This document shows, piece after piece, positions 24,041-37,945 of a stretch of 64,000 nucleotides of DNA. Origin of the DNA: Allium sativum. Lineage: Eukaryota > Streptophyta > Magnoliopsida > Asparagales > Amaryllidaceae. The notes below the pieces were generated by a model, which saw only the letters and a program-made list of their open reading frames with translations, had not been told where the DNA came from and ran no database searches. The stretch covers positions 169,159,079-169,223,078 of the forward strand of contig CM060926.1 in assembly GCA_030737875.1 (NCBI GenBank). The letters run 5' to 3'. Made by a program: the position numbers and the translations under genes. How positions within the stretch are numbered: the stretch's first letter is position 1; every line of letters begins with the position of its first letter.

Positions 24041-24270
24041 GGTTATAGCAAAGGGGCTAGAGAAGAGGAATAAAATTTTGTGCCCGACAAATAGGTACAC
24101 ATTTACTGTTTTGTTTGGGTGATGATTTTATGAGCCTGTTGGCTAGCCGCTTGGCTTTTTTTCTTTCTCTTTTTGACATGAGATGCCTGTGTGGCTATTT
24201 GGGAATTTTCCCAGCCCCTCCCGTACAAAGGAGGTTATGGCGAAATTTTCCAAAATTTAAAGGCATTAGT
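24041..24270 (+). other. Conserved ~230-bp module, copy in LTR C
   Basis: It has the same order of motifs as 3739-3970: TTATTGAACAG, GTGCCCGACAAATAGG, TTGGCTAGCCGCTTGGC, pyrimidine run, GGGAA-TT-TTCCC and CCTCC...GGAGG. It is better conserved with E1 than most of the surrounding LTR. Confidence 0.7.
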
Positions 24271-26732
24271 GAAATAATTGAAGTGAAAACGATATAGGAA
24301 TTTTTGAATGAAATATATTTATATAAATATATAAATATAAATAAAATTAAAACGAAACGTGGCCGTGCAGTTCGTGTTTTGAAACCGTGATTTCAAACGA
24401 CTAGTGCGGGAAATCCGACCATTGGATTTTCCCGAAACCGCAACCGTTGGGTTCGCCTTGGAAATATCTTTCCAACGGCACCAAATTTGTGAAGATCCGA
24501 CGGTTGGATTGTCTGGAATGTTTAATTCAAATATGAGGAAAAACAGTGCCAGAAACGATTATATTTTTATATATATAAATATAATTAAATAAAATCGAAT
24601 AACGACGCTGCATTTCGTAAATTGAAATCGTAACTTCAAATGACTAGTGTGGAAGATCCGACCGTCGGATTTTCGCAAAACTGAAACCGATGGATTCGTT
24701 TTGAAATGACCTTCCTAATGATATAAAATTTGTGAAGATCCAACGGTTATATTTTTAGATATGTGTAAAAAATAATTAGTGAAAAACAGCGCTAGTGCAT
24801 CGACAAGACCTGAAACGTCGTTTAATTAAATTTGGCTGTTTTAAATTAAATAAAAATGGCGATATATCGTTATAAAATACTATAGACGATATAGAGTGGA
24901 AATAAACCAATTTCATTGTGTTTGCTTGATATGTGATGGTTGAATGTATTTAACATGAGAATTATAACTAAAGAACTGAAATGTGAATGTTGAATAGTCC
25001 AACCATGTGATAAATTGATTTGAAAATCTAAATATACGTGGATTATTTGAAAAGGCCGAGTTCATCTCATTTCAAATAATCGATCGACGTTGAGAAGTCG
25101 AAGAGTCGAAGACGGTTGAAGACCGACGATCTTCACATTGGATGGATGGGCGCTACTGATGCTCGTGATTGGAGTTGCTACCATGAAGGAACTAAAGTAG
25201 TAGCCGTCCAAACATACTGTTGATTGTACGGATATGCGAGGAATTGGTGCCTCCGGTTTCGTTCAGACCCAGAACGGACTTGTAAATGGACTGTGTGTCT
25301 GACATTGGAATTTGTTCTGTGCTGATTGATCTCTGTTAAATATATATCTGTTGGGCGGCGGAGAATTTATTCTCTTGCTTAACACCCTTCTCTGAGATGT
25401 ACAAGCTCAGAGGTTATGTGTTGATAGAAATCAGTCGCATGGAGTGGATTGCCTGTGTGGCACGCCTAAGTGGCATATGATCAAGGCTTCTGTTGCAAAG
25501 AAAAGTCTTGTGGTTGATGATCAAAGCATGGTCTGTGTGACGTAGCTTTGTGTATAACGTGAATTCGCGAGCCTCACACCTCGGTATGAGTTAAAAACGG
25601 GAGAGTGACTGCAGGGAGAGCACGACGTTTCTTTCTAGCTAAGGTGGTGTCAGTGACCTACCAGCCCTGACATTATATATACTTTTCACCTGTGTGGTTG
25701 TTGGAATGCGAGGCGCCTCGATATAGGTCTGTAAGGACCGGGAAATGTGTGTTAAGGAATAATTAATCCTCAAAAGTAAGGGAGGACCGGCCCTGAAGAT
25801 CCAAGGATCATAGTGGGGTCCTGGGACATTTGCTAGAGTGTCTCGAATCGGAGAGGAGCTTGCCCCTTGCCTCGACTCATGAAGGAATCCAATTTCCAAT
25901 ACGAAATATGTAGACGTGATTGTATTACTAGTATGGCGACATAGTGGTATGGGTCATTTATGCCGCCTATGATTGATATTTTTGATTGAAATCGCTTTTG
26001 AAATATATATGCAATAGTAATAATAACAAACACTTTTGTTTAATTCGTATGAAGCATTTTTTTCCATTATAAGGTAAAAACTCTATCCTCCGGCTTGCGT
26101 TGCATTGTGTGATGGGACCTGAGTCTTATAATGGCTTCATTTTTCAAAAAGCATTGCGATGATTTAATCATTTACTTTATTTCATGCACTAGCACTCATT
26201 GGAGTAAACCCGTTCCGCGAAAGTGGCGTGGTCCTTTGATTTGCCTTATTATTGTTGTTAATAAGTTAAGTAGATTTCTCATACCAGTCCCATGACTGAC
26301 TCGTAGTTTGTTTCACCTTGCAAAATCGGGTGCCCTCATTTTCACACGGGCAGCCTAGTTACAGGTTTATGACGCACTTTTGGCTCATGGCGAGGCTTGA
26401 CTACACCGTGCTGACTTGGATTTTCTCCGCCATTATTGTATCTATATTATGATTCCGCCATCGGCGATGTAGACTGATATTTATTTTGTGTACTCTTTAT
26501 GTATGATTCCGCCATAGGCGATGGTGACTGATTATGTATCATTATGCACTAAGTTGTATCATGTATTGTGCTTCTCTGATGTAATGATATCTATATGATT
26601 CCGCTGTCATATGTGTGTAAATTATTCTATTTTCTGTTTATGCTATTATCTGTGCTCTGCTAATGATGATTAATGTGTTATATTCCAATGATTATCCTTA
26701 ACACCATGTTACGGGGTTTTGGGATCGTCATA

Positions 26733-28253
26733 ATTCTCTTCTCTTAAACGAAACGAAACAAATAGGGGAGAGATGCGAGTATTTATAATGAAGTCTCCTT
26801 GGCCATCAAGTTTTAGAATCAATAGCTATGTAGTGTAGCATAGCCATGTGATGCGTGGCGCTTGATATAACCTTACAGTATGTGAAATGGTTCGGTGTAG
26901 GATGGGGGATAGTATCTATACCTGTCCTTTTACTTATGCATGAAGCTATGTATATATATCGGCCCATCTATGTTTAGTTTAGGGTGTACCATATTACTTA
27001 AACATAAAGTTAGGGTAGGTGTAGACTTTCATTGGCAGGCTACACGTTGGTACATAGTGATAGGGGGAAGTTTTGTATGTTGCCTCAGTTTGGGTTACAC
27101 ATGCATTGTTCTTAGTTCAGGTTTGTAGTTCAGGTCTGTAGAACGTGTTACATATAAAGTTTGGACTAAAATTTATATTATTATATTCCATACTAACTTA
27201 CACTTGAGATATCATAAAAAAACACTACATACAACCTTCTATCGAAGTGAAAACGCCTAATCCTAGCATAAAAAAATATTCCGGACCTAATGGTATAAGT
27301 TTCGTCGAATTCTGAGGTCATTTGTGAAAAATCCTTTATAAATATTGATGAAAAATCAAGTGTTTAAAATTCCTATAATTACAAAAAAAAAATCCAAAAA
27401 ATCTGAAACCTTGTCATTTTACTAGACATCTTCCTAATGGATCCAATAAATCTTGTTTCGTTGAATTTGGAGTTTGTTTGGCCAGTCGTTTATTCATTAA
27501 AAGTTTAACACTGTCTAAATTGTATAAACAGTTATATAGAAACAGAGACATTTTTGGCCATCGAAGTCACATACGATATCGATTTCCCATGAAATTTGAT
27601 TTTCTGACAATAATTTAATGATACGGTTCCAATGAAACCAATTTCATCGAAAACCGAAACCGTTTGCAAAAATGGCTATTTTTAACGCTTATATATTATC
27701 GAATAAAATATTATATAAATTCCAAATAAATTCAATTAAATAATAATAAATTATTTTTATCATATATATCCAAAGATAATATATATACAACTTCAAATAT
27801 AAATTATACAACTCAATGTTGTCAATTTCGAGTTAACCGCTATTCAAATTATTAAAAAAATCCCTTTTTAAATTACTAAATAAACGTTATATTTTAATAA
27901 TGATTTCCATAGCGACTTTTCTAAAAATTGTATTGGATATAACTAATAATATATAACACAAAATCTGGATTTTTCTCTTCCACATGAAAATTATTATCAA
28001 CAAGATTCTAACATTTCTTTTTTTCACAGAAATCCGACTTATATCAGATCCAATATATCCAGTTAAAGTTCAAATCATAAATTTTGAATTACCGCGCCAC
28101 TTCAAGCTCATTTATAATTTAAATAAAATTATTGTTCAAACATCATTTTAATAAACGAATTCAATATTAATAAATCCATTTAAAATTCCAAATCGATATA
28201 TAAAATAATAAAATATATTAAATATTTGACTACCAAGAATACGGGACATTACA
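26733..28253 (-). mobile_element. Minus-strand LTR 'E', proximal part (LTR start at 28253)
   Basis: The plus-strand string ending ACGGGACATTACA at 28253 is, on the minus strand, TGTAATGTCCCGT: an LTR start of this group. Moving down, the minus strand shows the group's usual early blocks: a 'GGCGCGGTAATTC'-like site near 28090, a 'GTCGCTATGGAAAT' block near 27910, and 'GAATTCGACGAAACTTA' near 27310. It reaches a TATAAATA (26784-26791 region) before solo LTR C interrupts. There is no purine tract next to 28253, so this is an outer LTR end. The 62-residue frame at 26940-27128 (+) has no support. Confidence 0.65.
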
Positions 28254-28530
28254 AAGCATGGTTGGGTTTAAAATTTTGGAGATTAGTCATCTAACTACTT
28301 GAAATGAAAGCAACGTAGGTGGATTTATCTATTAAGTAAAGTTTATTTTTTGAGCTCATAACTCTATAAACTTCTATAACCTAGATCTGTCTAAGGAGTT
28401 TATCTTTTTTACTAGCACATATATGAATTTCTTTTGATATATGTTATAGATTTAATTATGTGTTGTAATGGAGATATCAATTCAAATATGATGTGAACTT
28501 GAATTATTTTCAATTATTATGAATGTGAAC
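28254..28530. other. AT-rich spacer, nothing recognised
   Basis: Roughly 280 bases between the start of minus-strand LTR E and the first recognisable block of LTR F. No gene, repeat unit or terminal sequence is evident. It may be the eroded first part of LTR F. Confidence 0.5.
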
Positions 28531-31500
28531 GGTTCGTGTTGGTTAAAAAAAGGAACTTAAGAACAATCGATTGTCAAATGACCTCTAATTTCAACGAAAC
28601 TAATTTTATAAAACCATAATGGTTATTTATTGTAAGGTTTTCATTTTGGGATCAATTGCAGTTATTTTGAACATCGTGCGTAATTGAAACGCGTATCGAT
28701 TTACGTTGTGAATTAAAAAGGGAATATTACCAAACGATCTCGGAATTTAACAAAACCAGTCCCATCGTGTCCAAAATATTTAATTATTGAAAGACTTCAA
28801 GTTTCGAACCAATTGGAGTTGTTACGTGAGCGTACGAAAAATAAACATGGGCCAGTCAACAGATTTAATATTCAAAATCTCGTTATTTTTTCAAATGGAG
28901 TCGGATTTCGAAGAAACAAGTTTCGTTGGGTCCGGAATATCAAACTGTAGCTAGAGGTCCATTTTTAATGCAATCGGATTTCATATGTGCTCACACGAAT
29001 TTATAAACGTAGAATGAAAATGATGATAGGCATGAACAAATACAGTTAATCAAAAAATTCAATAAAATATTATTATTTCACCTATAAATTAAACCCAGCA
29101 GTTCACCCCATTCACTATCTCAAATCCCTAATTCATATTCAGTGTTTCACTTTGTTCTTTCTCAACCAGAAATACTTCTTGCAGTAAATAAAAAAAATTG
29201 TGCAAATGAAAAATCAAATAGTATAAATTTTCTATGCTCTTATTCAAAAGCACAGTGTATATATCTATAGCATGAAAATGCTGCACTATTTCAATCCTTC
29301 TAAAAACTAAGCAACCGATCAATTCAATAATCAATGTACAATGGAAACCTCAACCAAATCATGAAATCTGAGATCCTTTTAAATCCTAGGATTCGAGGCT
29401 TAGTTCTGGTAAGAGTTTTATGGGTTCGATGGTATCTCCGAGGACCGATATTTTTCTGGCGAAGTTAATGCCATAGGTCATGGAACAAGGAGGCGAAATC
29501 GAGGACCAATGAAAGGAGCGTTGTGTTCGGCATAGCAAGGCATAGGCTTTGGCGGGTTTTGATGGGGATTCATGTAGAAAAATGTCACTACTATTCCTCC
29601 TGTAGCTCGGCGAGGCGCTGAATCGCGAAGGTCGGATGATGTGCGAGTTGAATGGTGTGGGGAATAGGGTCGAAGCTTTTGTAATAAGAAGATTTTTGGT
29701 GGTGATTTCGCACAAATCTGTGGAGGATAAAGGAAAAATAAAGAGAAGGAATTGGCAACGGAAGGAAGTTGCTGCAGGGTCTTAATTAGAGAAGGAGGAC
29801 GAGTAACGTAATTATGGAGGGCCAATACGGTAATTAATTCATATAAGGGTGATTTATGTGATTAATAAAATATTTAATTATCGCAAAACTTGTAATGGTT
29901 ATATGTTGTTCACAATTGATAAGAATTCAGTGAAACAAGATCCATTGTGATCGCATGGACAAAGGCTACGTGTACAAACTGGTTTGGATAGATTCGAAGC
30001 CAACTGGAATTTTATATAGTTTTAAACGCTTGTTTGAAACTATAAAAATCGACCAGAATCATCAATTAAGAATGAAATGTGAGTTAACTTTCACACCTTC
30101 TAAAATACTATGATGTGTTGAATTCATATTATTATAATTTACCGTTATTAGCATAAATTGAATGATTTGATGAATTAGATGGTTTATCAGTTGATTGGTT
30201 GATTGTTGTTTGACTAATAATTGTTGTTAATTATGTTAAATGATTTTAAATTGATCGTTATTTCATATATGTTTATGAAATGATATTATAAGCCATGATG
30301 TAGGGAAGAACAGGTTGGAGGGATCTAACCGGATTCCTCAAATAGATTGTATATTATTTGTTGTTCATATTATTTATATATGAATTGTTTATCTCAAGTA
30401 GTGTTAAATCATGTTTGGTGTTGATTGTTTGATTGTTAAATTGGATGTTGTTGGTTGAACTGAATTCAATGTATTGATGATATTAGTCAATAGATAATAC
30501 TGATTAGGTAATTGACAACAGATGGCCTGAAATGCATCGTTTTAAAAGACATTGATAGGCCGTCAGGCGAATTGACATAAGCTGAAGTTATAAATTTATT
30601 TTATAACTGAAGCAAGATTTTGACTAATTTTTTTATAAATTATAGAAAGTATAAGTTTTATAAATTAATTTTATAAATTAATTATAAAATATTACATATG
30701 GCGAATTCTTATGTTTTGGTATGTTCTATAAGCATATAAGTCAGACTTTAGCCCATGGATTAATAATGGTGAATAAATTTTCTATAAAACAATTAAGCGA
30801 TGTTTTTAAATTAATTATATTATTAATTAATTTGAGAGGAAGAATTTTTGAAATCAGTTAACAAGTTAACTAATGTTTTTGGTGACTACTGTCAACTGTA
30901 TTAATTGAACTTGGTTATTAGATTAATTTGTTTGAAATTAATCTAATGGGAAATGGTTTTGAGAAATAGTCATTTTAATTTAATGAGTTTTTGTGAAAGT
31001 AATTTACTGAATTTTTATCATTAATAAAATTAATTATTATTTTAATACCCCTTTTAAAGGGATTAACTATTCTATATTTAGTTAATAACGAAGTTAACTA
31101 CTTTTACTATAATTAATAATGAGGTTAATTATTATTGTAATTAATGATGATTAAAGCAATTACTCTTTAATGGAATTCATTTAAGAAGGTAATTGTGTTT
31201 ATAACGAGATTTTTAATTAAAGTTTGGAAAGAGTCTTAAAAAAGAGATTTATAATAAATCCAAGTTTCATAAAGAAAAATTATAAAGGAAGTGCAAAGCT
31301 TTTGCGATGATTTTGAATAAACAATTTGCTTGATAAATAGTGTTAAGTTGAAGGATTGAAATCGAATGGAGATTTTATAACACATCCTAGGTCGGTAAAT
31401 GAAGTTTATAAAAAGTGATTCTGAGAATATATAAAGGTACGTGCGAAGGAAAAAAAAGTAAGAAAGGAGTTTGGTGAATTTGTTATTTTAAAGGATATGT

Positions 31501-32606
31501 AAAATTGGATAACGTTTTTCAAAGTAATGAAAAAGGGAGAGGTTTGTTGAGATAAGATTAAAAAATTTATTTTTTTAAGAATCGATGGTACGATTTTGAT
31601 GAAAGATTTTAATGAACAATCTAAATAAAAAGGCCTGAGCTGCTGAAGTGTTTGGTCGTGTTGTTTGTAATTTGATAATTAAAACCCGACTATCGATGAA
31701 ATGATGATTTGGAATATTAGCATGTTAGTTCGAAGAGACCGGGATGGGAACTAGACCCAAAACCACTTCGAACCAACTTTGCGTTTTGAGAACTAACATT
31801 GGAGGGATATTATGAAATGATTGAAGATATAGATCTTTAGAGTGAGAGGGTTACACCCTGACGTCTCTTGTAAATTACTGAGATTAAACTCGTGGTAGTA
31901 AACCTCTTGTTCTAAGTTATCTGAAGTTCGTTCATTTCCAGAACGAATTATAATGGATGAATATCTGACAGAGTATTTCCTAAAATCATGTACGTTGATT
32001 TTCACAAATATACTAAGTTTGGTGGCGGAGATTTTATTCTCTTAGCTTAACATCCAGAGAATATTTGTGGACGTCAGTTAGTGACTAAACGGATCTGACG
32101 ATGTGGTATTCAAAGATGGAATGTGCTATTCTAAAAGGTAATCGTGACCTCAAGCCTCATTAACCAGGAAATGACCAGAATCGAGCAGACATCATGACTA
32201 AGTGGGTCATTCTCGTTAGGGGTATTATCTCCTGATCTAGAGAAATTTCATTTGCTTCTAATTCTATTCGTTGTTGTATGCTTTCTGTAACGGTTGCTAG
32301 TCACAACCCCGGTGTATTCTCTCTAGAGTATACTGATCGGAAAGTGGTCTCATACCTTGTCATGTTGGAAATCCAATCTCCAATAAGCGCCATGCAGTTT
32401 TTCATTATATATTAAATATGCGGAGCTTGAGATGCAAGTGTTCTACTAGATGGTTATTTATTTGTGGTTTGATAGACACTATTATAATATCACCGGATTT
32501 TAATATCAAAACTATTTTGGGCTATCGTAAGGTAAAAACCGTCTGTGTTTATGTGTGGACTGGTCTTACGATTATCGTTTTCTTTCAAAGGATTTTCTAT
32601 AGTTAA
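28531..32606 (+). mobile_element. LTR 'F', old and incomplete
   Basis: Early blocks resemble the start region of the other LTRs ('CAAATGACCTC..ATTTC.ACGAAAC' at about 28580 and repeats of it near 28735 and 28905). A CTATAAATT TATA-like box lies at 29082-29090. The leader region follows to about 29850. Then come the GTGAG hairpin (30079-30094), the GAGGGATCT-AACC-GGATTCCTC hairpin (30318-30339), a CGTTC-7 nt-GAACG hairpin near 31927, and a D-like downstream part (31900-32600). It stops abruptly where LTR B begins. Minus-strand frames of 109 and 115 residues at 29386-29825 lie antisense to the leader and show no recognisable domain. Confidence 0.65.
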
Positions 32607-35600
32607 CGTAACAACCCTGATTTTTGGAACCAATTTAAAATTTTGTTTTTAATTAATTTAATGGATTTTTAATGTTAAAGTAATTTATTTTAATAAATAA
32701 TGACTTGAAATATACTTTAAAACAAAATAAGAGCGTATAAAATTAAAAATTTAATTAAAACGAACCCGAAATGGCGCGGTAGTTTGAAAATTTGGTTTTA
32801 AAATTTAATTGAAGATACAAAATTCAATACAAGTCGGAATTTGATGAAACAAGAAACATTAGAATCTATTCTATAATATCTTTCTAATAAATGTGAAAAT
32901 TTTACTTTTTTTTATAAATTGTAAGTTATGACCAAAACAAAATTTAAAATAGTCGCTATGGAATCTTATTAATAATTTAATATTATTTAAGCCCTTAAAA
33001 ATAGCCATTTTGCAAATGACATTTGTTTTTGATGAAATTAATTTTGTTGGATCCGAAACATTAAATTATTATCAGGTTTAAAAATTTCAAGTCAATTGGA
33101 ATTAATATGTAAGCGTGAAAAATTTAAACGCATATTGAATTTCAGTTAAAATTCAGTAAGGTGAGTTAAAAGGCCATTTTTTAAACGGTCTCCAAATTTG
33201 ACGAAATTAGTTCTATTAGAACCATAATTGTAAAACATAGCTAGATTCCAAATTTCGTAATTTTTGGAGTCAGTATGTGGTCGTGGCAAATTAAAATGTA
33301 CATTGAAATTAAATATTGAACGTTATATTGATTTATATTTTAATTTTGATGAAAACTGATTGAAAAGTCGAATCGTCTTATGAAACATATCCCATTGTGT
33401 CCAGAATAGGGGTATTTGGTTAAGGCGAAAGTCATTGGGTTTTGTTTGGAGTTCGGAGCATTAATAAGAAATATATGAATTTAATATTATAATATATATA
33501 TATATCATTCAAAAAGGGGTCAAAACCCTAGAACGTTTCCCAGTGGGTTCAAAAGAGGAAGTTGCCGCCACTTTCTCCATCAATGGCTGATATACTTAGA
33601 ATTTGATTCCAATTTTTCACTAAATTCTTTCGATAATTTTCCAAACTTTCAAAACAAATATCAACGAGCTCAACATGATCTTTAAATTAAACGGTCGAGA
33701 TCTGAGTTAGTTGAGTAAATCGAGAGAAATGGGGCCTCAAGCCCGCCGACTACATGCACGTTTTCTGGCCACCAGGCGAGTGCAAGTTCACCAAAACTCG
33801 TGGCAGTGGTAGGCGTGGTGTAGGACTCTCGGGTGGCAATATTTGATCTACTTCCCCTGCCTTGTAAGGCGTGCGATTTTGAAGCCCTAGCTAGCAGTAG
33901 GCATGGGTTCGATATTGAAGACGTGAGCCTAGAAATTTTCAGGAAGAAAGAAATCTAACGTGGACTGTGATGTAAACCCCACACAAATATTGGGACGATG
34001 ATTTTACACATCACCCAAGTATGCAAATAATATATATCTGTTTGATGGTTGAAATCCCCATACGGGTATAGGGATGATTATTAATTCACATATCTACCTT
34101 GGATTTAATTATATGCCAACCGATTGATTGACAGACTATTATAAGCGTTATTTAATTATTTAATGCTTATACAGTTGTATATTGCAGTCTGGATGTGAAT
34201 TGGTTATTTAATAATTGTTTATAATTATTATTGTATACATGCGATGTATGGAATCCATATAAATAAAATTATATGGTAATTGATTGAGTCTAATTCTAGT
34301 TCAGAAATAATGAATATTTTAAATATAATAATCAGTGAAGAATCAAAATATGATTTTGATGTCCGATTTTGGATTGACATGAAAATATTGAAATGTGAAG
34401 ACGAGTTAATTATATGTATGCCATTTTAACTCCAACAGATTTGTTTATCGATTTTATTCATTTTTATAATAAATATCGAAAAGTTTTGATTTCAAAATTT
34501 GATATTTTAAATATATTATTATTTTTAGGTTATAATAATATGAGATGTTCAATTTTGATTTATAATTGAAATGGAAATTGAAACCGTTTTTAAACGAATT
34601 TATAAATGTTTTATAAAATACGTTTATAAAGATATTTGATTTTGAAGTCAAATGATTGAAATAAGATTTCAAATGGTAGTTTTGAATAATTTATAATATT
34701 TATAAATTATTTTGTAAACGTTTTCGCTTTTATTTTCGTTTATTAATTTGAATTCGGGCTTGAATAAAACGCGCAGTGGCAGTTCGCGAACGTCAACCCA
34801 TAACTTCGAATTGACGTAATGAAAGATTCAACTATCAGATTCACCTAAAACCGGAACTGTTTGGTTCGTATCAAAAAGAGCTTTCGAATGATAATAAGAG
34901 ATTTGAAATCTAACGGTTAGATTTTGAGATATGTCCAAATCAGTTTTGGGAAAGATCGCTATAGATGCAGTTCTGTGGTCGATATTGGAAATCGGCTGTA
35001 AGGGCCCTGAATAAATTATTAACTGATAAATCATAAAAATTGATTTGAAATGATTTTGGATGAAATATTCCAAGTCTGTAAAGTAAAAGACATTTTTATC
35101 TGAATGAACTAGTTAATAACTAGAATAAAGAACTGAAAGGAATTGAAATGGATTTAATCTAACTAGAATTATCCAATATAGGAATTGGATTGGATTTAAA
35201 TGAAAATTATCTTCGGAATATTTCGATATTGGATTCCGTGATAATATGGATATAGTTGAGAAATTTGGTAGATATGGATATCATTATTCCCAATACGATA
35301 TCTGTTGGTTTTAGAATTTGATATTAAATATAAGCCAATATGATTTATATTCATAGACTTATATTTAATATCAAACTGGACCTTTGGTTTGTTGCGAGTG
35401 GTGTCTTTAATAACACTGTTCTTGATTCCAGTTAAAAGAGATGTTTTCCAATTAATAAATATAATTGGAACTAAATGGAAGTTGATTTTGGGTTTACTGT
35501 GAACGATGGTTTAAATAACATTTGTTCTTTAACCCAATTAATAGTGAAGATATGATTTGAAATTAATAAAAAAAAAAATTATTATTTAATGGAAATTTTA

Positions 35601-36929
35601 TAAAGTAAAGTTTTCCAATTTAATATATTAAATTGGAATTGAATGGAATTTGATTTGGTAAAAATTGAGATGAGCTTCTTTGAAGGAAGACTGTTACTAC
35701 ATATTGAATTTAAAAGGCTTTGCCGTTATTCCATTTATATTATTAGTCTGATATGGAAATTCATATTGATAACGATTGAGCTGATTTCTGGGAAGATTCC
35801 ATTTTGATGGAAGATGATTTTGGTTTATCATGAACAAAGTTTTAAATGACATTCGTTCTGTAACCCAGTTAAAGACATGATTAATTTCCTAAAGTTGGAA
35901 AATCATTAAGTAATGATTTTTGAGATTAAAACTAAGTTGGATTTTTAATGAATCTTTAACTATATTGAAATGTTAATAAGGTAATTAAATTTACTGAATT
36001 CAAGAAATGTTTGAGAATGGGGTAAAGCCAGTTTTACACCACGCGATAGTTAAATCTTTAAGTAGATTTGAACGTTAAATGGTAATTAAACTTACTGATA
36101 ACACAATGAGTGTACCAGGTTTTCTCCTTTGGATGAATTGGTTATGATTGGGATAATATGATGAATGATTACTTCTGTAAGGCTCGTTAATCCTAACTAG
36201 TTGGTAAACCTTAATTTTGTTTAAGTTACTGAAAGGATGTTATAAATCTTTTGAAATGATTTGCAAGAATATTTGAATAAAAAAAATATTCTGGACCGGA
36301 ATGAGGCATATGATGTGTTTTTATAGCACTTGATTATGAGATACTCGAGTTTATCGGAAAGACCGGGCTTAACCCATTTTGAATAACTGATACGATGATT
36401 AAAAGTTGAAGATTTGAAGATGGTGGTTGAAGACTAGAGATCTTCACATCGTTTAGATGATTATTGATGTCTAGATTGGGAAGTGCACCCAAGATGAGGT
36501 AACAAGTGGTGATCGTCCAGACGTACTTGGTGATCGACCGAATATGCGAGGGCCCCTCTCCTGTATTGGATATATGAGACGAGGAATAAGGTGACTCTGA
36601 TTTCGTTCAGACCCGGAAAGGACTTGAAAATAGATTGTATGTCTGTCATTGTATTTTGCCCTGTATTCGTTGACCTCTGCTAATATTTGCCCTGTATCCG
36701 TTCAGACACAGAAAGGAATTGAGAATTTATCCAGTGCTTTGTAATTTAAATCTCTGATATTTTTTTTCCGCTGTATATTATTTATTTGTACTCTGGTATC
36801 TTTTACTCTAATGTAAATTGTTGTAATGACAATGAAATGTTCTATTGTTCTGTGTTATGATGCGTCGTGTTCTCATGCAATCCATGTTTTTCCATCTCTT
36901 TGAAGACTGGGTGAATTCGGTGCGTAACA
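32607..36929 (+). mobile_element. LTR 'B' (about 4.3 kb) with mutated start
   Basis: It begins CGTAACAACCC, so the canonical TG has become CG. It ends CGTAACA just before the primer-binding site at 36933. By eye it is a shortened, diverged relative of LTR A: it keeps the early blocks, the 'CACATCACCC' and 'ACGGGTATAGGGA' segments (near 34010-34075), three GGGTT...AACCC hairpin units (about 35390-35870) and the GAAGA/TCTTC hairpin (36415-36446). It has lost the AAAAAT palindrome array and much of the last kilobase. It is inserted in LTR F. Confidence 0.78.
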
Positions 36930-37038
36930 GTTTGGTATCAGAGCTTTGGTTTACAAAGCTCGAGAATAAGACACGTTAGAACCAAACGAAAGAATTCATC
37001 AGAGATAGGATTAGTAACATCCTACAAGAATAACTCAT
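36930..37038 (+). other. Start of element B interior: primer-binding site and one hairpin, then cut by A
   Basis: The primer-binding site TGGTATCAGAGC is at 36933-36944. The conserved hairpin TAGGAT-TAGTAAC-ATCCTA is at 37006-37024. Sequence continues as GAATAACTCA, the beginning of a second hairpin unit seen intact in A (57851 on), and is broken there by the start of LTR A at 37039. The rest of B lies beyond the window or is lost. Confidence 0.8.
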
Positions 37039-37945
37039 GTAACTTTCTGGAAATGCGAGCCAATTTAAAATTTTTATTTTGGCAATTTTAGTGAATTTTG
37101 AATATCTAAAATGAATTATTTTAAATAATAGCGACAAGAAAATTTATTTTGAATAGAATTCGAACGTATATTTTATATAGATCGTCGTTAGAATATAAAT
37201 ATTTATTTATATATATAAAAGGAATTGAAAATGGCGCGGTAATTCGATAATTCAATTTCAAAATTCAAACGAATATACAGGATTCAAAATAAATCATATT
37301 TTAGTGAAATCAAAAATATTTGAATCTAATCAAGAATATCTTTCCAATGAATCCAAGAAATCAAAATTTCATAGGGGGAATCCAAAGATATGTCCGGTTG
37401 AAATTTCAGAATAGTCGCTATGGGATTTCGGCCCTTGAAAATAGCCATTTTGCAAATGACCTCGGATTTCGACGAAACCACTTTTGTTGGATCCGCGATG
37501 TCAAATTATTGCTAGGTTTCAAATTTCATAATTTTAATCAATAAGTGAGCATGGCAACGGAAAACGTGTTTGACCAGTTTCAGTTGATTTTAATCGACTG
37601 GAAAATGACCATTTTTCAAACGATCTCAGAATTTGACGAAACTAGTTTTGTTAGGACCGTATCGTCAATACGAAGCTAGAAAATATTTTTCGGGAATTTT
37701 CTGGGTTTGTGTGTGGCCCCATTAAATTCAAATGTGCGTTCAAATTCAATACATAGAGTTATATTTTGATTTTGACGAAAACTGATCGAAACGATCGAAT
37801 CAGCTTACGATACATATCCCATTGTGTTCTGAATGGGGGTAATTGGCTATGGACGACAGTCAGTGGGTTTCGTTTGGAGTTCAAAATAAAAAGTTGCTTT
37901 TTGAAAAATAAAATGAATTAAATATAAAGTGTGTATATATATATA

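Larger units (their letters stand above)
21343..26730 (+). mobile_element. Solo LTR 'C' (about 5.39 kb), related to the E1 LTR
   Basis: It begins TGTAATAACCCGG and ends GGGATCGTCA, close to the E1 LTR end. It aligns by eye along nearly all of the E1 LTR: TATA-like run at 22134-22143, C-rich leader 22201-22548, TA tract 22907-22941, AAAAAT palindromes around 23410-23620, conserved module 24041-24270. No primer-binding site, interior or second LTR is attached. ATTCT precedes it (21338-21342) and recurs at 26733-26737, two bases beyond the apparent CA. Flanking sequence on both sides belongs to the minus-strand LTR E. It probably formed by LTR-LTR recombination. Confidence 0.82.

Noticed and set aside
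29386..29825. Two overlapping minus-strand frames of 109 and 115 residues
   Set aside because: They are antisense to the LTR F leader and overlap each other in different frames. No recognisable domain; other leaders here produce similar spurious frames.
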